Shown in pieces: positions 29,511 to 37,177 of a DNA stretch of 64,000 nt. Origin of the DNA: Chlorobiaceae bacterium (lineage in GTDB: Bacteria; Bacteroidota; Chlorobiia; Chlorobiales; Chlorobiaceae). The stretch covers positions 1 to 64,000 of the forward strand of contig JABDHL010000010.1 in assembly GCA_012972825.1 (NCBI GenBank), read 5' to 3'. Under the pieces are notes generated by a model. The model did no database searches. It was not told where the DNA came from and was given only the letters and a program-made list of their open reading frames with translations. Position 1 is the first letter of the stretch; each line of letters starts with the position of its first letter. Made by a program: the position numbers and the translations under genes.

Positions 29511-30672
29511 ATGAAAAGCGAGCAGCAAACTCGTATAGAGTTGATTGACAAGCTGTTACAGCAGGCGAGTTGGAACGTCAAAGATCCAGCACAGGTTGTG
29601 GAAGAGTTTGACATTCTGATGGAGTGCAGGAAGCCCCTACCCCTTACCAGGGTCATCAGTTCAGCGACTATGTCCTGCTGGGTAAAGATGGCAAGCCTCT
29701 TGCCGTAGTTGAGGCAAAAAAACCAGTCGTGATGCTGCCATTGGCCGTGAGCAGGCAAAGCAGTACTTTCAGCCCAAAGGAAAAGAGCTGAAACCCCAAC
29801 TGCCGCTGCCGGTGAAACTTTTTGGGCTGCGGCTCGACAAAATTGAGAGCGCCCTCACAATCGGCAACACCGCCATTGTTGAGCGGGAAACTGTAAAACT
29901 ACGCAAGCAGATAGCCGAGCTGCCCCAAACCTCTGTGGTTATCAAGGAAGCTGCATCGGTTCTTCACTGTCTCCAAGAGGAAAACTTCTGGCTCTCACTT
30001 TCCTCGCAAAAGATTGAATATCTGAGAAACCAGGTCAAGCCACTCTTCAGAATAGTCTCTGATGCTGATTTTAAAGCCATGCGTTTCGAGCGCGACATCC
30101 TGGAAACTTTACTGGCAAAGCTGCGCGACCAACAAGAAAGGTACTACACGCTCAACGATGCCATTGTCGAGCAGATCACCGAGCTTCCTCTGAGCGTTGG
30201 TTTTGTGAAACACGAAGAGGAACTGATAAGAGCCGCTCAAACGAACCACTTCTGGAATAAGGCAACCGAAGAGACCTTTGACGAGCTTATTGCAAAACTC
30301 TCACCGCTTATGAAGTTTCGCGAGCAGGAGAGCGGTGCAATCGGTCAGGTTCACCTGAATCTTGCCGATCTTATCCATAACAAAGAGATGGTTGAATTCG
30401 GCCCCCAGCATGAGGCAGTAAGCATTACTCGCTATCGTGAAATGGTCGAAACGCTTATTACCGGATTGACGAAACAGAACCCGATTCTCTCTAAAATCAA
30501 GGACGGTCAAGAGATTTCGCCTGAAGAGGCCACTGAGCTTGCGGTGTTACTCCCCAAGCATCGTTACATAGATGGATGTCTGGTTGTGTTTCTAACCCAG
30601 CTTGATGTAATCTCTTGCATGATTGTAAAGTTTACCAAGTTTTGCCCAATTACGTCCGCAGTGCGAACGTAA
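29511..30672 (+). pseudogene. hsdR: Type I restriction endonuclease subunit R remnant
   Basis: The N terminus reads MKSEQQTRIELIDKLLQQAS as in HsdR. A +1 frame then gives FSDYVLLGKDGKPLAVVEAKK, the nuclease motif region. After a one-base loss in the A-run near 29720, a third frame gives SRDAAIGREQAKQYF. This runs directly into the HsdR C-terminal helical domain (IEYLRNQVKPLF, AMRFERDILETLLAKL). The helicase motor (~500 residues) is deleted. With two frameshifts and this deletion the enzyme is dead. No hsdM or hsdS is in the window. Confidence 0.8.
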
Positions 30673-30690
30673 TTCAATACGGTGATAAAG
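30645..30690. repeat. REP-like palindromic element, copy 1
   Basis: AATTACGT and ACGTAATT form 8-bp perfect arms around a short GC-rich centre (about 30649-30675). The surrounding ~45 bases (TTGCCCAAT..CGTCCGCA..GGTGAT) recur in diverged form at 31440-31505. The two copies bracket the higB/higA locus. Confidence 0.6.
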
Positions 30691-30774
30691 CATCCATGAA
30701 GAACCCATGATTGTTCCAGTGTAGTCTGAAAAAACTTCTTGTGAATAGTTACCATAAATGCTAACTTAAGTAGA

Positions 30775-31103
30775 ATGAGTTATGAACTTGAATATTTTCA
30801 TCCTCGAATCAAAGAGGATAGTAAAATCGTGGCCAAAATCCATAAAGATGGATTACGCGAGGTTAGTAGAACTACTTATAGGGTTTGGGCCTGACCTAAG
30901 GATGCCAAACTCAAAGGCAATGGGAGGTGGCTTATTTGAAACTTAGACCCAGAGGAAAAGATGGTACTGGACGGGCATTTTTCTGTTTTATGAAGGGTAA
31001 GCGCATCATGATTCTTCATGTATTCATAAAAAAGAGACAGACCACCCCTCAAAAAGATCTTAATATTGCACAAAAACGAATGAACGAGGTGATTAATGGA
31101 TGA
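30775..31103 (+). pseudogene. higB: HigB/RelE-like toxin (Gp49 family), inactivated
   Basis: Reading from ATG 30775 gives MSYELEYFHPRIKED and KIHKDGLREVSRTTYRVW, then TGA, KDAKLKGNGRWLI, then TGA, and after a frameshift near 30955 GRAFFCFMKGKRIMILHVF and KKRQTTPQKDLNIAQKRM. These are ordered blocks of the phage Gp49-like HigB RNase family. Two in-frame stops and a frameshift show loss of toxin, while the antitoxin whose ATG lies inside its last codons stays intact. Confidence 0.8.
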
Positions 31104-31425
31104 CCTGACCTATCAACCAGTAAAGCATAACCACGAAGAGTTTCTTCGTGAGGAAATGAAAGATGAAGAGTTTCGTAAGGGATATGAGGCTTTAGGACCA
31201 AAGTACTCTCTCATTAGACAACTGCTTTTGGCCCGTCAGCAATCAGGTATGACTCAGGAAGCCATTGCTAATAAAATCGGTACTACAAAAAGTGCTATTT
31301 CACGGTTGGAATCAGGAGGAAAACATGTTCCTTCCATTACTACCCTAAGGAAGTATGCCGATGCTGTTGGTTGCGACCTGGAAATTAAGCTGACTCCTAA
31401 AAATCTGAATAAAACGGCAGGCTGA
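31096..31425 (+). CDS. higA: HigA-type antitoxin (XRE HTH)
   Basis: 109 residues with a clear XRE helix-turn-helix (LLLARQQSGMTQEAIANKIG and TTKSAISRLESGG, ~45-80) and an N-terminal EEFLREEMKDEEFRKGYEAL segment typical of HigA partners of Gp49-like toxins. It overlaps the end of the dead higB, as in intact loci. It may remain as a DNA-binding orphan. Confidence 0.85.
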   Translation: MDDLTYQPVKHNHEEFLREEMKDEEFRKGYEALGPKYSLIRQLLLARQQSGMTQEAIANKIGTTKSAISRLESGGKHVPSITTLRKYADAVGCDLEIKLTPKNLNKTAG

Positions 31426-31439
31426 CAATAAATTCAACT

Positions 31440-31505
31440 CTATTGCCAATCACGTCCGCACTGCAGACGCAATTGCAGTGGACCGTTATTCAGTCCGGTG
31501 ATTTC
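31440..31505. repeat. REP-like palindromic element, copy 2
   Basis: TTGCCAATCACGTCCGCACTGC with GACGCAATTGC forms an imperfect palindrome similar to copy 1 at 30645, including the trailing CCGGTGAT. It lies just downstream of higA. Confidence 0.55.
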
Positions 31506-31570
31506 TCATGAGGAGAGGTGAGTGACAAAATAGCGCTCAAGAATTCAAAACAGTATGAAAGAGACTGTTC

Positions 31571-31849
31571 ATGACAGAAGAACAAACGATCATAACTTTT
31601 GAAAACACTCCGATCCGTCGGTACTTTGACGAAGCTACTGACATATGGTACTTCTCGATTGTCGATGTTGTCGCCATCCTGAGCGAAAGCGTCAGCCCGC
31701 GCGATTATTGGTTCAGGATGAAAGTCAGGGTAAAAAGTGACGATGGCCTTGAACTGTCGACAATTTGTCGACAATTGAAAATGAAGGCTCCTGATGGAAA
31801 AATGCGGACAACCGATTACACAAATGTGGAAGGGTGGAGGGTGAGTTAG
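31571..31849 (+). pseudogene. Truncated BRO-N / antirepressor-like protein
   Basis: 92 residues. IITFENTPIRRYFDEATDIWYFSIVDVVAIL (in parts) and PRDYWFRMKVRVK match the N-terminal BRO-N domain of phage-type antirepressors. The frame continues to DGKMRTTDYTN and then diverges and stops. Full members continue for at least another 150 residues, so only an N-terminal remnant is left. Confidence 0.65.
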
Positions 31850-32049
31850 CCTGACAGATATGCTCATTGGAAAGAACACATTGGAAGCGCACAAATGAGA
31901 TGTCCCTCACCTTACTTCAGTTTTGTGTAAATAACGTATCTTTTACTTCTGGTTGTTTTGATAACCATCAACTGTTTTATGCCTTGCTCAAGGGAAAATA
32001 AAAATCAAGTCTGATGATTTTTCGCCACACACAATGAAAAACATAGGGT

Positions 32050-32298
32050 ATACCAGAAATATCAAGATTTCTTGGGATTATCATTTCAATGTACTTTGAT
32101 GAACACAACCCTCCGCATTTTCATGTGCAGTATAACGATTATCGGGCATCAATGGACATCAGGAATTTGAATATTACGGCGGGTTTCCTCCCAGCAAAAG
32201 TTCGTGGCCTTGTGGAAGAATGGGCAGAATTGCATAGTGATGAACTTGTACTGATGTGGGAAACAAAGGACTTTCATCGTATTCAACCGCTTGTATAA
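32050..32298 (+). CDS. DUF4160 protein; start codon appears to be ATA
   Basis: The frame gives PEISRFLGIIISMYFDEHN then PPHFHVQYNDY, the standard start of DUF4160 proteins. The family's initiator would fall at 32050-32052, which here is ATA. The first ATG (32089) would remove the first 13 residues. So either a rare ATA start is used, a shortened product is made, or the gene is damaged. The rest of the domain (GLVEEWAELHSDEL) is intact. It pairs with DUF2442 immediately downstream. Confidence 0.7.
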   Translation: MPEISRFLGIIISMYFDEHNPPHFHVQYNDYRASMDIRNLNITAGFLPAKVRGLVEEWAELHSDELVLMWETKDFHRIQPLV

Positions 32299-32309
32299 AT
32301 GAGAAAAAG

Positions 32310-32582
32310 ATGATGGAATGTATTTCAATTGTTGAGGCAAGGTATGTGAAGGATTATCAGATATTTCTGAAATTCAATACCGGTGAAACAGGAGAGGTGG
32401 ATCTACGCGATCTTGTCTATAAATATCCAATAGCGGAATCATTGCGGAACCCAGAAGTTTTCTCAAATTTTTATCTTGATTCCTGGCCCACTCTTGCGTG
32501 GGATTGCGGTTTTGATGTTGATCCTGACTCACTTTATTTCAGGGCAACTGGCAAATCGCAGTGGGAAACGAAAGCATCATGA
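32310..32582 (+). CDS. DUF2442 protein
   Basis: About 90 residues from ATG 32310 (GAGAAAAAG just upstream); a second ATG follows at once. ISIVEARYVKDYQIFLKFNTGE, GEVDLRDLV and WDCGFDVDPDSLYF match DUF2442, which often accompanies DUF4160 in small two-gene, toxin-antitoxin-like loci. Function is not established. Its 3' third is duplicated at 33745-33860. Confidence 0.8.
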   Translation: MMECISIVEARYVKDYQIFLKFNTGETGEVDLRDLVYKYPIAESLRNPEVFSNFYLDSWPTLAWDCGFDVDPDSLYFRATGKSQWETKAS

Positions 32583-32590
32583 CAAAACGC
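32475..32590. repeat. 116-bp direct repeat, copy 1 (3' end of DUF2442 gene)
   Basis: Bases 32475-32590 recur at 33745-33860 with two substitutions (114/116 identical). This copy is the functional end of the DUF2442 gene plus the following ATGACAAAACGC. Confidence 0.95.
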
Positions 32591-32651
32591 CATTACTGAT
32601 TCTTTGTCATGCGGCAGGGGAGGATGCGCAACGAGGGCAAATGTCCCATGT

Positions 32652-32861
32652 TCAGGCCACGACAATATTTTGAGTTCCAATAAATTCTGTTTCCAGCACT
32701 GGCTCGCCATCCTCAAGCAGCATTTCTACCATTTCCAGAAGGTTCTGATGGAGTTCATCCAGGGTTTCCCCTTGTGTGTGTGCTCCTTGGAATCCTGGGA
32801 TAAACCCAACAAAAAGACCAGTCTCTGTACAGCGTTCAACAATTGCCGTGTAATTTTTCAT
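32652..32861 (-). CDS. hicB: HicB-family antitoxin, orphan
   Basis: 69 residues from ATG 32861 (MKNYTAIVERC), chosen for the GGAGAGGA ribosome binding site just upstream; a 9-residue longer start exists. ETGLFVGFIPGFQGAHTQGE and LDELHQNLLEMVEMLLEDG form the HicB RNase-H-like antitoxin fold. No HicA toxin is seen on either side. It lies inside the segment bounded by the 116-bp repeats. Confidence 0.75.
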   Translation of the reverse strand: MKNYTAIVERCTETGLFVGFIPGFQGAHTQGETLDELHQNLLEMVEMLLEDGEPVLETEFIGTQNIVVA

Positions 32862-33125
32862 TGTAAGCGTTCTCCTCTCCTTATTCATCAGGTTATTTCG
32901 TCAGACATGGCAAAATTGTCTATTCCTCAAGGTAAAAAATTGATACTGATCCCCAGATAACAAGGCAGAAAATGGTTATGAACCTTCAGTAATTATTGAG
33001 CTTAAGCCAAGCTTTGCAAATACATGATTTGAATGTTGTTGCTTATTATTATCAAGAATTAGCATAAATTGACAGTATGATATCCATTATGATGGTTCCA
33101 TCGTAAAGAAAACAAAGACAAAACC

Positions 33126-33389
33126 ATGCCAATTAATGTTAATCTGACGCCGTTCCTTGAAGAGATGGTTCGTCAAAAAGTAAAATCAGGGCTCTATACA
33201 TCCGCAAGTGAGGTGGTCCGTGAGGCATTACGCCTTATGGAAGAGCAGGATTCTCTTCGCAAAGCAAAGCTTGATACGTTACGGCAGGATATACGTGCCG
33301 GAATAGAGAGCGGCACTGCTAACGCTTGGGATGCCGAAGAGATAAAGAAAACAGTCAGAAAAAGAAGGACAGCCACCAAGGCAGGTTAA
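33126..33389 (+). CDS. parD: ParD-type antitoxin
   Basis: 87 residues. A ribbon-helix-helix start (INVNLTPFLEEMVRQKVKSG) and YTSASEVVREALRLMEEQD are the ParD signature, with a disordered basic C terminus that binds the toxin. It is followed 4 bases later by parE. The pair probably represses its own promoter in the preceding AT-rich gap. Confidence 0.9.
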   Translation: MPINVNLTPFLEEMVRQKVKSGLYTSASEVVREALRLMEEQDSLRKAKLDTLRQDIRAGIESGTANAWDAEEIKKTVRKRRTATKAG

Positions 33390-33393
33390 GTAA

Positions 33394-33705
33394 ATGCCGA
33401 TAATCATTAAACGCCCCCTTGTTTTTGAGGATATTGCAGATATTTGGGATTACATAGCCGAGGATAACGAGAACAATGCCGATGCCTTTATTGATTCTAT
33501 CGATAGGAAATTCCATGAGTTGGCGGTCTCACCTCAGATTGGCCGTTTGCGGACTGAGCTTTTACCCGGGTTGTTAAGTTTTCCATTTCGCAGATATATC
33601 ATTTTCTATCTCATTATTCCTGGCGGTATAGAGATTGTAAGAATGTTGCACGGTGCCCGTGATATCGATCCTCTGTTTAACCCGGCAGATACGGAAGAGG
33701 CATAA
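33394..33705 (+). CDS. parE: ParE-type toxin
   Basis: 103 residues of the RelE/ParE superfamily: LVFEDIADIWDYIAEDN, AFIDSIDRKFHELAVSPQIG, and the C-terminal IIFYLIIPGGIEIVRMLHGARD. ParE toxins poison DNA gyrase. All family blocks are present, so it appears intact together with its antitoxin. Confidence 0.9.
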   Translation: MPIIIKRPLVFEDIADIWDYIAEDNENNADAFIDSIDRKFHELAVSPQIGRLRTELLPGLLSFPFRRYIIFYLIIPGGIEIVRMLHGARDIDPLFNPADTEEA

Positions 33706-33744
33706 AATTCTTTTTTTCGATCCGAAAGCCTAACACTGGTAATC

Positions 33745-33860
33745 CTTGATTCCTGGCCCACTCTTGCGTGGGATTGCGGTTTTGATGTTGACCCTGAGTC
33801 ACTTTATTTCAGGGCAACTGGCAAATCGCAGTGGGAAACGAAAGCATCATGACAAAACGC
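33745..33860. repeat. 116-bp direct repeat, copy 2
   Basis: A detached copy of the 3' end of the DUF2442 gene, without its 5' part. Together with 32475-32590 it brackets hicB and parDE (repeat period 1270 bp). Confidence 0.95.
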
Positions 33861-34254
33861 TGTTCAGTGATGTAGATCTCAGTTTCCACTTTGGCGTTAT
33901 CCTCTGCTGACATTTTCCAAATTTATTTATTGTCATAACCCGCACATCTGTGATTTTACCATGGGGTGCTTTGGACAGTAATAAACCAGCTCCCACTGTC
34001 CAGAAACATCAAGGATTTTATTGGAATAGACGGCTGAAACTTGCTAATCCATGGCTCATAACATGATTCACAGTTGATCCCCCTGGAGAAAAAAATTACC
34101 CACCACTTCGACCTTCCACAATCGCCTGATATTCGCAATAGCACATTATTGCTTTTTATAACACCAGGGAAGCGCTATATTCGAATTATTAATCATACGA
34201 TAAATGTAAAAATAGTTAATTGTGACGGAAATATCATACAAAGAATGGTCTTCC
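33861..34254. other. Non-coding stretch upstream of hipBA
   Basis: No gene is recognised over this stretch. AT-rich sequence just before hipB (AATTATTAATCATACGATAAATG near 34185, split) probably holds the hipBA promoter and operator. No clear palindrome was assigned. Confidence 0.4.
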
Positions 34255-34548
34255 ATGAGCGATTCTGTTTTGGTAGAGCAAATCGGTAATTTTGTGAAGC
34301 ATCATAGGCTGGAGCAGAACAAAACTCAGGATATGCTGGCACATGCTGCCGGCATCAGTCGTTCCACCCTCAGCCTGCTCGAAAGAGGGGAGTCGGTAAC
34401 CCTGGCCACACTCATACAGGTGTTGAGGGTATTGGATCAGTTGCAGGTGATGGATGTCTTTGAGGTACAGCAAAGCATCAGTCCGCTGGCTATGGCCAAA
34501 ATGGAACAGGAGAAAAGAAAAAGAGCAAGGCATAAAAAAAACAAATAA
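34255..34548 (+). CDS. hipB: HipB-like antitoxin / XRE regulator
   Basis: About 97 residues from ATG 34255 (an upstream GTG at 34222 is possible). IGNFVKHHRLEQNKTQDMLA and HAAGISRSTLSLLERGESVT form the HTH. It precedes hipA by 24 bases, as in hipBA loci, where HipB neutralises HipA and represses the operon. The C terminus is strongly basic. Confidence 0.85.
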   Translation: MSDSVLVEQIGNFVKHHRLEQNKTQDMLAHAAGISRSTLSLLERGESVTLATLIQVLRVLDQLQVMDVFEVQQSISPLAMAKMEQEKRKRARHKKNK

Positions 34549-34572
34549 TCCGGAAGGAGCTGACTGGTAAAT

Positions 34573-35877
34573 ATGAACACAGCGTTTGTGAAAATATGGG
34601 GCGAGTTGGCCGGTGCTGTAGCCTGGGATGATATTTCCGGCATTGCAGCATTTGAGTACGATCCGAAATTTATAAGTCGGGATTGGGATATAGCCCCTCT
34701 GCAAATGCCTATCAATTCAGGCAGAAAAAGTTTCAGATTTCCTTCCCTGAGGAAAAAAGCAGACCCGGCAATTGATACGTTCAAAGGTTTGCCTGGCTTA
34801 TTGGCTGATGTGCTGCCCGACAGATATGGCAGTGAATTGATCCGCATGTGGTTGGCGCAGCAAGGCCGCCCACTGGACAGCATGAATCCGGTGGAAATTC
34901 TGTGCTTTATCGGCAACAGGGGGATGGGAGCTTTGGAATTTGAGCCGGCCATATTACAACAAGGCAAAAGAGCATTCTCCGTTGAAATAGATAGTCTTAT
35001 AGATATTGCACAAAAAATATTGTCACAAAAAGAGGCCTTTATTACCAACCTGAAGGGGGGTGAAGAAAAGGCGGTCATGGATATTTTACGGATAGGCACA
35101 TCAGCGGGTGGGGCAAGGCCGAAGGCGGTAATTGCCTACAATGAAAAAACGGGAGCGGTGAAATCGGGGCAGACCAATGCGCCCTCGGGGTTTGAGCATT
35201 GGCTGATCAAGCTTGATGGAGTAAGTGATGTTCAAGTGGGCGCCAGCAAAGGATATGGACGGGTTGAAATGGCATATTATACCATGGCAATTGCATGTGG
35301 CATTGAAATGATGCCGTCCAGGCTACTGGAAGAACATGACAGAGCACATTTTATGACCAAACGATTTGACCGGGAAGGCACCTCAACCAGGCACCACATA
35401 CAGACCTTTTGTGCTATGAAGCATTTTGATTACAATGCGGTAGCAAGTTTCAGTTACGAGCAGCTTTTTCAAACCATGCGGGAACTCAGGCTTTCCTATC
35501 CCGATGCAGAGCAGATGTTTCGAAGGATGGTGTTTAATGTGGCGGCTCGCAATTGCGATGATCATACCAAAAATTTTGCATTCAGGCTGAAAAAAGATGG
35601 GAAATGGGAATTGGCACCAGCCTACGATATATGCCATGCATATCAGCCGAAGCACCAATGGGTAAGCCAGCATGCACTGAGCATAAACGGAAAGCGAAAC
35701 GATATCACAAAAGAAGATCTGCTGATCATTGGCAAATCAATTAAGAACAAAAAAGCAGAAGAGGTGATTGACGAAATCAGTGATACGATAGGCAAATGGA
35801 AGACCTTTGCTGATGAGGTGGACGTTTCACCTGCACTTCGTGACGAAATAGAAGCCACCTTGATAAGGTTGAAATAA
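34573..35877 (+). CDS. hipA: HipA-family serine/threonine kinase toxin
   Basis: 434 residues, full length. The N-terminal couple-HipA part includes LPGLLADVLPDRYG (~77). The kinase part has IGTSAGGARPKAV (~175, ATP-loop region), FEHWLIKLDG, ARNCDDHTKNFAFRL (~323, catalytic D and N) and LAPAYDICHAY (~346, the metal-binding D). HipA phosphorylates glutamyl-tRNA synthetase or other targets and causes dormancy. All key residues are seen, so it is probably active. Confidence 0.93.
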   Translation: MNTAFVKIWGELAGAVAWDDISGIAAFEYDPKFISRDWDIAPLQMPINSGRKSFRFPSLRKKADPAIDTFKGLPGLLADVLPDRYGSELIRMWLAQQGRPLDSMNPVEILCFIGNRGMGALEFEPAILQQGKRAFSVEIDSLIDIAQKILSQKEAFITNLKGGEEKAVMDILRIGTSAGGARPKAVIAYNEKTGAVKSGQTNAPSGFEHWLIKLDGVSDVQVGASKGYGRVEMAYYTMAIACGIEMMPSRLLEEHDRAHFMTKRFDREGTSTRHHIQTFCAMKHFDYNAVASFSYEQLFQTMRELRLSYPDAEQMFRRMVFNVAARNCDDHTKNFAFRLKKDGKWELAPAYDICHAYQPKHQWVSQHALSINGKRNDITKEDLLIIGKSIKNKKAEEVIDEISDTIGKWKTFADEVDVSPALRDEIEATLIRLK

Positions 35878-35904
35878 TTACCTGCCCGTCCGCCATCGAC
35901 CCAC

Positions 35905-36339
35905 TCACCATTTCGAAATCCCATTACTCTTCAGCCATTGTTGAACATCAGCATTGCCAATCTTGGCCGCCTGCAATAAATCCGCTGTTGCTCCTTCTTT
36001 ATCGCCCTGGTCGAGTTTTATGGCAGCTCGATTGAGGTAGGCAGGAACAAAAGACGGGCTAATCTCAATGGCTTGCGTATAGTCTGCTGTGGCTCCTTTA
36101 TTATCTCCAAGATCAGATTTTATACTCCCCCGGTTATTATAGGTATCTGCAGATTTTGGATTGATTTCAATGGCCTTTGTGTAGTCAGCTATGGCACCCT
36201 TGAAATCATTGTTACCGAATTATACTTCAGCGCTTGTGAAAAAAGTTTTAGCGTCATCTGTCGGGTTGGCGTTTGCGAGTGCATATGCAAGCATGAGCGC
36301 AAATATTGATAGAGATAGAATCCGAAAATAATGTTTCAT
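35905..36339 (-). pseudogene. Secreted TPR protein with an in-frame stop
   Basis: From ATG 36339 the frame reads a signal peptide (FRILSLSIFALMLAYALANA) then DDAKTFFTSAEV, a TAA at 36220-36222, and continues as FGNNDFKGAIADYTKAIEIN with two further TPR units (GDNKGATADYTQAIEI, GDKEGATADLLQAA) to TGA at 35905. The frame is otherwise intact, so a single nonsense mutation interrupts the first TPR. Confidence 0.8.
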
Positions 36340-36459
36340 TGGTTACTGCAGCTGTAATGGTTATGTAAAAATCCGTGTATCTGTTCCATGAACGTGTTGT
36401 TACCCGGCTGACGGGGCAGGGTTTATTAAGGCCCCGTCAGGAGAATGATTCTTTCAGGG

Positions 36460-36640
36460 TTAGAATGCCTGTGTTAAGCCAACATTGAACGAACGACCCT
36501 GTCCGGCAACCGACGCGAATGGAGTGATTCGTTTGTTTGCCAGGTTCTGGTCATAGTTGATACCACCAAGCGGGAGATAATAAAACCTGTCGAACAGGTT
36601 CGTTATACCAAAGTCCATCCGGAGGTTTTTGTATTGGTAC
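36460..36640 (-). pseudogene. C-terminal fragment of a TonB-dependent receptor, split by the Mu-like prophage
   Basis: Bases 36640 to 36460 encode YQYKNLRMDFGITNLFDRFY, then LPLGGINYDQNLANK and VAGQGRSFNVGLTQAF followed by TAA. NLFD and the aromatic last residue are the standard end of an outer-membrane beta-barrel receptor. The frame hits a stop right at 36641, where phage sequence begins. The remaining 5' part should lie beyond the other prophage end, outside the window. Confidence 0.85.
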
Positions 36641-36654
36641 TATAACGCGACAAT

Positions 36655-36688
36655 CAGTTTCAGAAAAAAAGACAAGCAGTTTCAGAAA
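36655..36688. repeat. Prophage end repeats (putative transposase-binding sites)
   Basis: CAGTTTCAGAAA occurs at 36655-36666 and 36677-36688. The spacing is 22 bp, two helical turns, within 50 bp of the host junction. This is where Mu-type transposase subsites lie. Confidence 0.65.
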
Positions 36689-36764
36689 TTTAAAAGCTCG
36701 TTAACACCATTAACAATTTGACGTAATTTAACACCTGTTCAATGGGTGATAAACGAAGGATAAA

Positions 36765-37172
36765 CTACAGCAAAGAGGCCTCTAAAAAGTACGTATCTGT
36801 TTGTTCAAGAGACCACCTTAAAAAGGTTGCAATATCAAGAACAAGAGCATGTGATCGAGATACGGATGTGCGATATTCCCACTCTATTTGCGCTGCCTTA
36901 CTCATCCCCATAATCGCCTTCTCAACATCATCAAGAACACCAAGAGCAAGCAACTTTAGACGGCATTGCACCATAGTAATTGATTGAGGTATTATTGTCG
37001 GTAGAGGCTGAGCTTTTGCCCAGCAGCCGCCGGCATGCCCATCCCCAATTCCAAACCCGATAGGGAGTGGAATCCACCCATTTTCAGTTATCAAATCCTC
37101 AACAGTATGGGGATCCTCTATATCAATAACATTCGTAATCTTTTCGTCTACTATTACTGCGTAATTTGGCAT
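36765..37172 (-). CDS. Putative tail fibre assembly / tail-end protein
   Basis: 135 residues. The opening MPNYAVIVDEKITNVIDIED, then GWIPLPIGFGIGDGHAG, resembles the N-terminal part of tail-fibre-assembly-like or gp-U-type proteins that follow fibre genes. The second half is helical. It is the last phage gene before the left end and starts 5 bases after the fibre gene stop. Confidence 0.55.
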   Translation of the reverse strand: MPNYAVIVDEKITNVIDIEDPHTVEDLITENGWIPLPIGFGIGDGHAGGCWAKAQPLPTIIPQSITMVQCRLKLLALGVLDDVEKAIMGMSKAAQIEWEYRTSVSRSHALVLDIATFLRWSLEQTDTYFLEASLL

Positions 37173-37177
37173 TCGGT

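Noticed and set aside
33861-34254. Possible transposase remnant upstream of hipB
   Set aside because: Short open pieces on both strands, but no transposase motif or inverted repeats could be identified.
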